Part shown: one piece after another, positions 20,780-28,800 of the stretch
Position numbering within the stretch: position 1 is the stretch's first letter
How the letters are laid out: every line of letters starts with the position of its first letter
DNA from: Luteolibacter sp965659125
Lineage (GTDB): Bacteria > Verrucomicrobiota > Verrucomicrobiia > Verrucomicrobiales > Akkermansiaceae
Length of the DNA stretch: 64,000 nucleotides
NCBI GenBank assembly: GCA_965659125.1
Contig: CBFHVO010000001.1
Location: forward strand, 160,888-224,887
Direction of reading: 5' to 3'
The notes under the pieces: model-generated
The model's input: only the letters and a program-made list of their open reading frames with translations
Told to the model about the DNA's origin: nothing
Database searches by the model: none
Position numbers and translations under genes: made by a program

Positions 20780-21556
20780 TTAGTCGGCGTAGGCGGCAGC
20801 GATGGTGTCGGCCCAGAATTCGGCTCTTTCAGCAAATGACTTGCCGTCATCAGCATAGAGAATACCACGAGAGACGTTGATCACGTCGGGAGCCGTTCTT
20901 GCGGACTTGGCCAGTGCGTCGAGGCTGCCGCCTTGGGCGCCGAGACCGGGCACCAGCAGCGGCGCGTCGGGCATTTTTGCGAGCACATCCTCGGCATTGG
21001 TCAGTCCGACCACGTAGCCGACATCAGTGTCACGGCCTTCCTTCTCGGCGCGCTCACCAAGGGCGGGGACCAGCTCAAACACAGAACGGCCGTCCTTGAG
21101 CTGCTGCTGCTGGAAGTCGGAGGTGCCTTGATTGGAGGTCACCGCCAGCAGGTAAATGCCCTTGCCGGGCCAATCGAGGAAGGGCTCGATAGAATCGTAG
21201 CCGAGGAAAGGGTTGAGAGTGACCGCATCGACTTTCCAGTTCTCGAAATAGCCCTTGGCGTAATACTTCTGGGTCTCGCCGATATCGCTGCGCTTGGCAT
21301 CGAGGATAACGGGAACCTCGTCGGGCATGTCGGCCAGGAGGTCCTCAAGAACCTGAATGCCCTTGATGCCCAGCGCCTCGAAATATGCCATGTTGGGCTT
21401 AAAGGCCGCAGCCTGGTCGGCCGTTTCTTCGATCACCTCCTTGAGAAAGTCATAGGCGGCATTGGCGCCTCCATTGCCCGGCCTGGGGTCGAGTCCCACG
21501 CAGAGGCGGGAGCCTGTTTTTTCAATCCGTTGTTGAAGCCTTTCCGTGTAGCGCAT
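20780..21556 (-). CDS. pyrF: Orotidine 5'-phosphate decarboxylase (type 2)
   Basis: The 258-aa enzyme makes UMP from OMP, the last step of pyrimidine synthesis. The catalytic DAKRSDIG motif lies near residue 90 (VILDAKRSDIGET), and the phosphate-binding end is INVSRGILYA. The N-terminal GLDPRP and the FKPNMAYFEALG segment mark the longer type-2 family found in mycobacteria and other groups rather than the short E. coli form. It lies upstream of the phosphoglucomutase gene on the same strand. UMP and glucose 1-phosphate are both needed for UDP-glucose, which might explain the pairing. Confidence 0.94.
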   Translation of the reverse strand: MRYTERLQQRIEKTGSRLCVGLDPRPGNGGANAAYDFLKEVIEETADQAAAFKPNMAYFEALGIKGIQVLEDLLADMPDEVPVILDAKRSDIGETQKYYAKGYFENWKVDAVTLNPFLGYDSIEPFLDWPGKGIYLLAVTSNQGTSDFQQQQLKDGRSVFELVPALGERAEKEGRDTDVGYVVGLTNAEDVLAKMPDAPLLVPGLGAQGGSLDALAKSARTAPDVINVSRGILYADDGKSFAERAEFWADTIAAAYAD

Positions 21557-21744
21557 GCCTGAGATTGGCGAGCCAAGCCTGACTTCTAAAGCGCAAAACG
21601 CGGATGGATTGTGATTTTGAAATGACTCGGGTATCGGTCCCGCCAGCCGGCCCTTATGAAATGCAGTCTCAACAGCGAATCAAAGTCGATAAAAAGCATT
21701 CCCGCACTTGCAAGATGGGCATGGCGCATCGAGTATTCGCTGTC

Positions 21745-22098
21745 ATGAATTCCCGTCGTCACTTCTTGCATCAAATCCTGATCGGTTCACCCCTACTCGT
21801 CGGTGCTCGCGCGCTAGGCCAAGATGGGCCAGCCGCACCCGCCGCCGAAGCACCCGCCATCGTCCCCGAAAACGATCCGGTCGCCACCGCTCTGGGCTAC
21901 AAGGAGGATGCCGCCACTGTGGATGCCACCAAGTATCCCCAATACAAAGCAGGCCAAATCTGCGAAAATTGCGCGCTCTACACCGGACCAGCCGGTCAGG
22001 AGCGCGGTCCCTGCACCATCTTCCAAAACCGTTTGGTGACCGCCAAGGGCTGGTGCGCCACTTACGCTCCCAAGCCGCCTGCGGCACCGGCTGACTAA
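21745..22098 (+). CDS. High-potential iron-sulfur protein (HiPIP), Tat-exported
   Basis: The 117-aa product begins with a Tat signal (NSRRHFLHQILIGSPLLVG). The mature domain has the HiPIP cysteine pattern: CENC, then CTIF 14 residues later, then a last Cys in AKGWCATYAP, which together bind one [4Fe-4S] cluster. The aromatic YPQYKAGQ segment is also typical. HiPIPs are soluble periplasmic one-electron carriers. In some bacteria they link complex III or alternative complex III to caa3 oxidase, both encoded here at 38-55 kb, so this is a candidate carrier. The ATG at 21745 is chosen over an upstream in-frame codon because the twin-arginine motif follows it directly. Confidence 0.9.
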   Translation: MNSRRHFLHQILIGSPLLVGARALGQDGPAAPAAEAPAIVPENDPVATALGYKEDAATVDATKYPQYKAGQICENCALYTGPAGQERGPCTIFQNRLVTAKGWCATYAPKPPAAPAD

Positions 22099-22184
22099 GC
22101 TGTCATCATTTCCGGCAGGCTGAGTCTGTGGCAGAGCCAATTTCGCTTTGCCATGACACGACTCCGCCTTACTCTCCCCGCGCA

Positions 22185-23195
22185 ATGAATTGTGCCGGCC
22201 CCAAAAACAAGATGGATCCGACCCTGCACCGGGATCGCAAGCCGGATTGGATCAAGGTTCGCCTGCCCAACAACCCGGAATTCTGGTCGACCAAGTCGCT
22301 AATCAGGGATTTGAACCTCGTCACAGTGTGTGAGGAGGCACAGTGTCCCAACCGCTGGGAGTGCTGGAGCCAAAAAACCGCGACTTTCATGATCGCGGGC
22401 GAGAAATGCACGCGCGCCTGTGGCTTCTGCGCGGTCAAGACCGCCAAGCCGGATGCCCTCGAGGCCGATGAGCCTCAACGCGTGGCCGAGGCCACCCGAC
22501 GCATGGGTCTGCGCCATGTGGTGATCACCGCCGTCGCCCGTGATGACCTGCGCGACGGGGGTGCCGAGCACTTCAAACACACCATCGAAGCGGTACGCGA
22601 AGCCAACCCCGGTATCGTGATCGAGGTGCTAGTCCCCGATTTCAATGACCGCGACTGGGCCCTACAACTGTGCATGGATGCCCGCCCCCATATCTTCAAC
22701 CATAACATCGAAACGGTGGAGCGCCTGACTCCCCTGGTCCGCTCCCGGGCCAAATACCAGCGCAGTCTCACGGTGCTGAAAAAAGCCAAGGAAATGGTCA
22801 ACGGCATGGTCGCCACCAAGAGCGGCATCATGCTCGGTCTGGGCGAGCGCAGGGAGGAAATATTACGGGCCATGGACGATCTGCTCAACCACGATGTCAC
22901 CGTACTGACTCTCGGCCAATACTTGCGCCCCACTCCCAAACACCTGCCCGTGGTCGAGTTCATCCACCCCGATCAATTCGCCGAATACAAACAGATCGCC
23001 CTTGATAAGGGCTTTACCCACGTGGCAAGCGGCCCCCTGGTCCGTAGTTCCTATCACGCCGCCGATTTCCAACCCGAGAAAGACGTGATTGAAGCCATCG
23101 AGGCCGAAATTCGTGCCTCCAAGGGGATCGAACTCGGCCCGGAGCATCTGCCCATCCCGAACGCCAAACCCGGCATCGACCAGGCCATTGTCTAA
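22185..23195 (+). CDS. lipA: Lipoyl synthase
   Basis: The roughly 336-aa radical SAM enzyme inserts two sulfurs into protein-bound octanoate. Both cluster motifs are present: CEEAQCPNRWECW (auxiliary cluster) and CTRACGFCAV (radical SAM cluster). The C-terminal ASGPLVRSSYHAADF supplies the conserved RSSY serine that ligates the auxiliary cluster. The start could also be ATG 22212, which gives 327 aa; the upstream extension to 22128 is unlikely. lipB is not adjacent. The EVE gene follows after 9 bp, suggesting co-transcription. Confidence 0.95.
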   Translation: MNCAGPKNKMDPTLHRDRKPDWIKVRLPNNPEFWSTKSLIRDLNLVTVCEEAQCPNRWECWSQKTATFMIAGEKCTRACGFCAVKTAKPDALEADEPQRVAEATRRMGLRHVVITAVARDDLRDGGAEHFKHTIEAVREANPGIVIEVLVPDFNDRDWALQLCMDARPHIFNHNIETVERLTPLVRSRAKYQRSLTVLKKAKEMVNGMVATKSGIMLGLGERREEILRAMDDLLNHDVTVLTLGQYLRPTPKHLPVVEFIHPDQFAEYKQIALDKGFTHVASGPLVRSSYHAADFQPEKDVIEAIEAEIRASKGIELGPEHLPIPNAKPGIDQAIV

Positions 23196-23204
23196 AATTG
23201 GAGC

Positions 23205-23663
23205 ATGAAATACTGGCTGATCAAATCCGAGCCCGACGTTTTCTCCATCGACGACCTCAAGAAGGTCAAACGCGAACCTTGGGACGGAGTGCGCAACTAC
23301 CAGGCCCGCAACTTCATGATGAAGGAGATGAAGCCGGGTGACCTCGCCCTCTTCTACCACTCCAATGCCAAACCCCCGGGAGTGGCCGGCATCGCCAAGG
23401 TGGTCGGCGAAACCTATCCCGACCCCACCCAGTTCAACAAGAAGAGCGAGTATTACGACGAGAAGTCCAAGAAAGACAATCCACGCTGGTGGCTGGTCGA
23501 CTTCCAATTCGTCAAAAAGTTCAAGGCAGAGGTGCCCCTCGACACCCTCAAGGCCGACAAGCAACTCGCCGAGATGATGGTCTGCCAGAAGGGCACCCGC
23601 CTTTCCATCACCCCGGTGGAAGCCAGACACTATAAACGAATTCTCAAACTGGCGGGGGCCTGA
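23205..23663 (+). CDS. EVE domain protein (THYN1-like)
   Basis: The 152-aa protein matches the EVE/PUA-like fold throughout: MKYWLIKSEPDVFSIDDL at the start, WDGVRNYQARNFMM, MKPGDLALFYHSN, and WWLVDFQFVKKF. EVE domains bind modified bases in nucleic acids (tRNA or modified DNA cytosine) through the aromatic pocket these motifs build. It has no fused nuclease. A GGAG sequence six bases before the ATG is one of the few clear ribosome sites in the window. It sits between lipA and a tiny membrane protein; no restriction or modification genes are nearby. Confidence 0.93.
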   Translation: MKYWLIKSEPDVFSIDDLKKVKREPWDGVRNYQARNFMMKEMKPGDLALFYHSNAKPPGVAGIAKVVGETYPDPTQFNKKSEYYDEKSKKDNPRWWLVDFQFVKKFKAEVPLDTLKADKQLAEMMVCQKGTRLSITPVEARHYKRILKLAGA

Positions 23664-23681
23664 TACATCTGGAAGCGCGAC

Positions 23682-23783
23682 ATGAAATTCATGCTCTTTC
23701 TCATTTGCGTGGTGACCACCCTGGTTCTCCTGTCCATCGGATTGGTCTGGTACCTGAGCGCGACCACCGAGATCACCCGCTAA
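23682..23783 (+). CDS. 33-residue single-pass membrane protein
   Basis: An ATG preceded by GGAA opens a 33-codon frame ending in TAA. The peptide has one hydrophobic helix (FMLFLICVVTTLVLLSIGLV) followed by a short polar tail (SATTEITR). It lies 18 bp after the EVE gene and 6 bp before the convergent J-domain gene. The clean transmembrane helix and tight packing support a real small protein, but no family is recognised. Confidence 0.5.
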   Translation: MKFMLFLICVVTTLVLLSIGLVWYLSATTEITR

Positions 23784-23789
23784 AGGTGC

Positions 23790-24332
23790 TCATAAAAGTT
23801 TGGCGAACAGGGCCCGCAGTGAGGCCCGCCACTTCTCAAGGAAAGTCAGGTCACGATGCCACTGCATCGCCTCATCAGGGATGCAGCCGGACTGATCCAG
23901 GCCGGGAAATTCTGAACAAATACCCTCAATCAGTCCCTCAAGACGACTCATAGCCGCTCCGAGCTCTTCGCGACAGAGCTGGGTTTCACTTTCAATCATG
24001 GCCTTGGCCAGAGCACTCTGGGCGGCCTCACGCTTGCGAATCACCGCTTCCGCCTGCTGACTGACCTCCCCCACCCTGCCGAATTCATCCATCATCTCGC
24101 TGCCAACGGAGCCGCGGCAATCCACTTGCACTCCTTTTGATTCCAGCCAGGCCCTGAGGCGTCGGGCGGGGCTGCTGAGCACATTCACTGCCGCTTGCAG
24201 TTGAGCAAATCCTTCCTCGCTGCCACCCGCATCGGGATGAGCCAACTTACCGGCATCACGAAAGGCCTGGTTGAGCGCGTCGCGATCCAACGCCAGACGA
24301 GGCTCCAAACCGAGAATCTCGAACGGGTTCAC
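23790..24332 (-). CDS. J-domain co-chaperone (DnaJ/HscB-like)
   Basis: The roughly 180-aa cytosolic protein starts NPFEILGLEPRLALDRDALN and has the J-domain HPD motif in KLAHPDAGGSEEGFAQLQ, followed by NVLSSPARRLRAWL. A helical C-terminal half follows. The layout (J-domain then a three-helix-like C-terminus) recalls HscB, the Fe-S cluster co-chaperone, though no hscA or isc genes are here. The GTG at 24332 overlaps the TGA stop of purF (GTGA), so translation is coupled; a longer start inside purF is unlikely. Its link to purF may be functional, since some PurF enzymes carry an Fe-S cluster. Confidence 0.8.
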   Translation of the reverse strand: MNPFEILGLEPRLALDRDALNQAFRDAGKLAHPDAGGSEEGFAQLQAAVNVLSSPARRLRAWLESKGVQVDCRGSVGSEMMDEFGRVGEVSQQAEAVIRKREAAQSALAKAMIESETQLCREELGAAMSRLEGLIEGICSEFPGLDQSGCIPDEAMQWHRDLTFLEKWRASLRALFAKLL

Positions 24333-26254
24333 AGCGGTAAGTCGTAACTGCGGCCACCAACGCCCTCGTACCACCTGATGTAGGCTAGATTCACCATGGA
24401 ATAGCCACCCGCGGTCGGATAGTTACCGGTGAAATACCAGTCGCCGGAATCACCATCAATGGAGTCGTGAAGGTTTTCGATGGTTTGATAAATCACTTCG
24501 ACCTCGCCGTTCCAATCGGTGTTTTCCGGATACACCATTCGGCTGATCTCAGCGGAAATCTCTTCAGGCGTGAAGTCCTCGTAAACCTGCTGAACGCAGT
24601 TGGCTCGCTGCCCGGCAGGCTTTTCGAGTTCCGCGCGACACGCATCATAGACCTCGTCCAGAAAAGACTGACGGCCGGCCTTTCGGTGTAGGGCCACAGC
24701 GGCCTGAAAGGCGATGAACTTGCCGAGTTCGGACATGTCGATGCCGTAGCAGTCCGGGTAGCGGATTTGGGGCGCGGTCGAGCAGACCACGATTTTGGCC
24801 GGGTGAGTACGGGTCAGAATCTTGAGAATGGATTTCTTAAGGGTGGTGCCACGCACGATGGAGTCATCGAGGGCTACGAGGTTGTCACCCGGATTGATCA
24901 CGCCGTAACTGATGTCGTAGACGTGGGAGACGAGCTGGTCCCGGCCCTTCTCCTGCGAGATAAAGGTGCGCATCTTGATGTCCTTGTGAGCGATCTTCTC
25001 GCCGGTCGGCCAGTTACGCATGATCAAATCGTCGACCTTGTCGGCGTCGAGCTCACCCTTTTCCGAAGCCTCAAGTATGGCATCGCGCACTTTCTCACGT
25101 CGGTATTCGCGCAGTCCATCCATCAAGCCGAGATAGCCGATCTCGGCGGTGTTGGGGATGTAGGAGAACACCGTCTTGTCGAAATCACCGTCGATAGCCT
25201 CGACCACCTGCGGCACGAGTGCGCAACCCATGGCTTTACGCTCTTTGTAGATCTGCGGATCATTGCCACGCGAAAAGTAGATCTTCTCGAATGAGCATGG
25301 CGTGTGGGGACAAGGTTCGGCGAAGGCGGTGGTCGCCATCTTGCCATTGGCCTTGATGGTCACAACTGTGCCGGGATCGATTGCCTGCACCTCATCTTCC
25401 TCCGCTTCGAACACGGTCATCAATGGCACCCGCTCGGAAGCAAATGCCATGACCTCGTCGTTGATGAGCATGTGGCAGGGGCGGATGCCTCGCGGGTCGC
25501 GCATGACAAACATGTCGCCGTTGCCGATCGTGCCGCAGATCGCGTAACCTCCATCCCAGGCTTCGGCAGAATCAGAGACCAGCTTGGGCAAGTCGAGAGA
25601 CTCCGAAATCTTGTTGGGAATTTCAGCACCGGGCAGACCGCTATCGCGAAGCTGGTGATACAATTCGGTGTGGGCCTCATCGAGATGGTAGCCGATCTCT
25701 TCGAGTACGGTCTGGGTGTCGGTTCCGAAAACCGGATGCTGACCGCGATTGATAAGCACCTGGTTGAGCTCGGCCGCATTGGTCATATTGAAATTGCCAA
25801 GCACCATGAGAGTGCGGGTCGGCCAATTGCTGCGACGCAAATAGGGGTGACAGCCACCCTCATCGAAGTCGCCGGAGGTGCCGTAACGCAGGTGACCCAT
25901 CAGAATCTCGCCACCGAAATCGAAATTCGACTTCACACTTTCGGGATCATCGCTGTCGAGGCGTCCCTTGCGCTTCTTTTTGTAGAATGACTTGATCTCT
26001 TTGCGGAAAATCTGCGCGAGGGCGTCCTTCTCGATGCCACGGCGGCGATGAATGTAGGGCTGACCCAGAGGCATATTCAACTTCACGCAGCCGATACCGG
26101 TGCCATCCTGACCCCGATTGTGCTGCTTCTCCATCAGCAGAAAGAGCTTATTGAATCCCCAGAGGCAGGTGCCGTAGCGGTCCCGGTAGTAGGCCAGCGG
26201 CTTTCGTAGGCGCACGGCGGCAATACCGCATTCGTGTTTGAGAAAGTCGCTCAT
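24329..26254 (-). CDS. purF: Amidophosphoribosyltransferase, long form
   Basis: The 641-aa protein makes phosphoribosylamine from PRPP and glutamine, the first step of purine synthesis. Cys9 in SDFLKHECGIAAVR is the glutaminase nucleophile, which would become N-terminal after removal of an 8-residue propeptide. Glutaminase motifs MGHLRYGTSG and LVLGNFN-like (MVLGNFNMTN) follow. The PRPP loop is LVALDDSIVRGTTLKKSI, about residue 440. It is about 130 residues longer than E. coli PurF, with insertions near the N-terminus and a C-terminal extension. It is 24 bp downstream of purM on the same strand and overlaps the J-domain gene. Confidence 0.92.
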   Translation of the reverse strand: MSDFLKHECGIAAVRLRKPLAYYRDRYGTCLWGFNKLFLLMEKQHNRGQDGTGIGCVKLNMPLGQPYIHRRRGIEKDALAQIFRKEIKSFYKKKRKGRLDSDDPESVKSNFDFGGEILMGHLRYGTSGDFDEGGCHPYLRRSNWPTRTLMVLGNFNMTNAAELNQVLINRGQHPVFGTDTQTVLEEIGYHLDEAHTELYHQLRDSGLPGAEIPNKISESLDLPKLVSDSAEAWDGGYAICGTIGNGDMFVMRDPRGIRPCHMLINDEVMAFASERVPLMTVFEAEEDEVQAIDPGTVVTIKANGKMATTAFAEPCPHTPCSFEKIYFSRGNDPQIYKERKAMGCALVPQVVEAIDGDFDKTVFSYIPNTAEIGYLGLMDGLREYRREKVRDAILEASEKGELDADKVDDLIMRNWPTGEKIAHKDIKMRTFISQEKGRDQLVSHVYDISYGVINPGDNLVALDDSIVRGTTLKKSILKILTRTHPAKIVVCSTAPQIRYPDCYGIDMSELGKFIAFQAAVALHRKAGRQSFLDEVYDACRAELEKPAGQRANCVQQVYEDFTPEEISAEISRMVYPENTDWNGEVEVIYQTIENLHDSIDGDSGDWYFTGNYPTAGGYSMVNLAYIRWYEGVGGRSYDLPL

Positions 26255-26278
26255 TACTTGGGGGGAAGTTGGCTCACT

Positions 26279-27277
26279 TTAATGTTCACCGGTGACTTTG
26301 ACGCGAACTCCCTCTTTGGGAACCATCTTGCCGATCACCGTGCCGCCAGGGCCGGCCTTGATCGCGGCATCAACATCGGATTCGGCGACAATACTGACCC
26401 AACCGATGCCCATGTTGAAGGTGTGGAAGCGGTCTTCGGCATCGACATGTTTGAAAAGTTTTTCGACTCCCGGCATTTCCCACTTGGCAATCTCCAGATC
26501 GGCACCCATGCCGCGGAAAAGCCGTTCGAGATTTTCAGGCAGTCCGCCACCGGTGATGTGGGCCATGGCTTTGGGTCGGACACCGCTTTGTTTGAGACCG
26601 TTTGTGACGTCGTGGTATAGGCGGGTCGGTTTCATCCAAGCCCGGAGTTCTTCGTCAGTGACCTCACCGGGAAAATCCTTAAGCACGCGGCGCACCAGCG
26701 ACCAACCGTTGGCATGAATGCTATCCGAAGGGTATCCGACAAGGATGTCGCCCACCTCGATGGTGGTCGGGTCGATCAAGTCTTCTTTCTCGGCAGCACC
26801 AATGCAGAAGCCGGAAAGCTCGATCACGTCCTCGGGCACAATGCCGGGCATTTCGGCGGTTTCGCCACCGGCCAGAATGCAATTGCAGTCCTCGAGGTAG
26901 TCGCACATGCCTGCGATCAGACGAGTGATCTTGTCGTCATCGAGCGCGGCTATGCCGATGTAGTCGAGAAAGAGCAGCGGATCACCACCAGTGGTGATGA
27001 TGTCGTTCACACTCATGGCCACCAGATCCTTGCCGGCGATTTCGAGCAGGTCGTGTTCGAGCAGCAGCTCGAGTTTGGTGCCGACACCGTCGCAGCCGGT
27101 CACCATGACGGGATTCTTGTAATCGCTGAGGTCGTAACAGGCGGCAAACAAGCCGAAGGCCCCCATCAATTTTCGACCCTGTTGGGTGCGGGCCACGTGC
27201 GACTTGATGTCCCCGACTAGGGCAGCCGCTTTCCTCGTGTCCACCCCTGCCTGCTGATAAGTCAATTTGCCTGCCAT
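26279..27277 (-). CDS. purM: Phosphoribosylaminoimidazole (AIR) synthase
   Basis: The 332-aa enzyme closes the imidazole ring of FGAM with ATP. It begins MAGKLTYQQAGVDTRKAAAL and has the family segments VTGCDGVGTKLELL, AMSVNDIITTGGDPLLFLDY, CILAGGETAEMPG and HITGGGLPENLER. An in-frame extension to 27400 is not PurM-like and would overlap the promoter region of the divergent dehydrogenase gene, so the ATG at 27277 is used. purF follows 24 bp downstream in the same transcript, giving two steps of purine synthesis in one operon. Confidence 0.95.
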   Translation of the reverse strand: MAGKLTYQQAGVDTRKAAALVGDIKSHVARTQQGRKLMGAFGLFAACYDLSDYKNPVMVTGCDGVGTKLELLLEHDLLEIAGKDLVAMSVNDIITTGGDPLLFLDYIGIAALDDDKITRLIAGMCDYLEDCNCILAGGETAEMPGIVPEDVIELSGFCIGAAEKEDLIDPTTIEVGDILVGYPSDSIHANGWSLVRRVLKDFPGEVTDEELRAWMKPTRLYHDVTNGLKQSGVRPKAMAHITGGGLPENLERLFRGMGADLEIAKWEMPGVEKLFKHVDAEDRFHTFNMGIGWVSIVAESDVDAAIKAGPGGTVIGKMVPKEGVRVKVTGEH

Positions 27278-27408
27278 GTGCCGCGTGAGCTGTAGTTGAT
27301 TTCTACATGCCCCGCATTGCCCGTCACGAAGAAAAACCCGAAGAACCGACCTTTCTCCCTCAAGCCGAAGATTGACAGCGTCGAGCGCCTCCCATCCCAT
27401 TGCCGGGG

Positions 27409-28656
27409 ATGGCTGAACAGGGCGAAAAATTGGTAATTGTGGGCAGTGGTGTCATCGGCCTTTGCACCGCTTACTACGCCCTCAAATCGGGCTTTCATGT
27501 CACCGTTCTCGACCGCGGCGGCCCATCCGAGCCCAGCTGCTCCAGTGGTAACGCCGGGATGATCGTTCCCAGCCACTTCACCCCGCTGGCCGCTCCCGGC
27601 GTGATGGCCCAAGGCCTGCGCTGGCTACTCAATCCTGAGAGCCCCTTTGCCATCAAACCCGGCTTCTCGCTGGACATGGCGCGCTGGGGCTGGCTGTTCT
27701 ACCTTCACTCCAATGCCGAGCACGTCCGCAACTCGCGCGAACTGCTCTGCCAACTCCATCTCGAGAGCCGCCAACTCTTCACCGAACTCGCCGAAACCGT
27801 GGACTTCGGCCTCGAAACCCGCGGCCTGCTGATGCTCTGCAAAGAGGAGGCCACCCTGGAAGAGGAAGCAAAGCTCGCGAGCCAAGGCAGGGAGCTGGGC
27901 CTCAACACCGAGGTGCTGGATGCCTCCGGGCTGGCCCAGCTCGACCCCACCATTCAAATGAACGTGGTCGGTGGCGTGCACTTCGCCGATGACTGCCACC
28001 TCAATCCGACCCGTCTGCTCAGCGTACTCAAAGGGCAAATCTCCGAGATGGGCGCTGAATTCATCTACGACTGCGCCATCGACACCCTGCACAAGGAAAA
28101 CGCTCGCATTTGTGCCGTCTCGGGGCCTGGAGGCACCTACGAGGCGGATCACTTCGTCACGGCTGGTGGCTCTTGGACCCCCAAGCTGGTCAAGAGCCTC
28201 GGCCTGCGCCTGCCCATGCAACCCGGCAAGGGCTATTCGATGACTCTTGAGAGCCCAGTTGAGCAACCCACCCTCTGCTCCTTGCTTGCCGAAGCCCGGG
28301 TGGCCGTCACGCCCATGGGGAGCTCACTGCGCATTGCAGGCACCATGGAAATCGGTGGGCTCAACCATCAAATCAACCCACGCCGCATCAAGGGCATCGT
28401 CAACTCGGTGCACGATTACTTCCCCGCCTTCAGCGCAAAGGACTTCGACGGCATGGACCCATGGGTCGGCCTTCGCCCGGTTTCCCCCGACGGTCTGCCC
28501 TACCTCGGTCCCATTCCCGGCATCGACAATCTCATTATCGCCAGCGGCCACGCCATGATGGGACTGAGCTTGGGACCTGTGACCGGCAAACGCGTCGCCC
28601 GCATGCTTGCCGGTGAGGCTCCGATTCCGCAGCTTGATCCGGGGCGCTTCGCTTAG
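27409..28656 (+). CDS. FAD-dependent D-amino-acid dehydrogenase/oxidase (DadA family)
   Basis: The 415-aa flavoprotein has an N-terminal dinucleotide-binding motif (KLVIVGSGVIGLCTAYYALK), CSSGNAGMIVPSH, typical of DadA-like enzymes, and the C-terminal FAD-contacting GLRPVSPDGLPYLGP and ASGHAMMGLSLGP. Given the next gene, a hydroxyproline 2-epimerase, it likely oxidises cis-4-hydroxy-D-proline to a pyrroline carboxylate; this is inferred from context. A TTG at 27400 is also in frame; the ATG at 27409 is preferred. It is divergent from purM. Its stop codon lies within a short tandem repeat. Confidence 0.88.
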   Translation: MAEQGEKLVIVGSGVIGLCTAYYALKSGFHVTVLDRGGPSEPSCSSGNAGMIVPSHFTPLAAPGVMAQGLRWLLNPESPFAIKPGFSLDMARWGWLFYLHSNAEHVRNSRELLCQLHLESRQLFTELAETVDFGLETRGLLMLCKEEATLEEEAKLASQGRELGLNTEVLDASGLAQLDPTIQMNVVGGVHFADDCHLNPTRLLSVLKGQISEMGAEFIYDCAIDTLHKENARICAVSGPGGTYEADHFVTAGGSWTPKLVKSLGLRLPMQPGKGYSMTLESPVEQPTLCSLLAEARVAVTPMGSSLRIAGTMEIGGLNHQINPRRIKGIVNSVHDYFPAFSAKDFDGMDPWVGLRPVSPDGLPYLGPIPGIDNLIIASGHAMMGLSLGPVTGKRVARMLAGEAPIPQLDPGRFA

Positions 28657-28696
28657 TCAGCGGTCAACAGTCAGCAGTCAGCAGTCATCAGCCATC
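28655..28696. repeat. Heptamer tandem repeat (AGTCAGC-like)x6
   Basis: Six consecutive 7-base units (AGTCAGC, GGTCAAC, AGTCAGC, AGTCAGC, AGTCATC, AGCCATC) begin inside the stop codon of the dehydrogenase gene and fill the start of the 144-bp gap to the epimerase gene. The remainder of the gap (28697-28800) is AC-rich and shows no clear promoter or terminator. Confidence 0.75.
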
Positions 28697-28800
28697 AGGG
28701 CCAGCACCGACACTCGAAACTTCCTAGATCACTTTAAATCACGCTGCCACACTTCCCAACACCGCTAACAAACCGCAACCACCGCTGAGCGCTGACAAAC

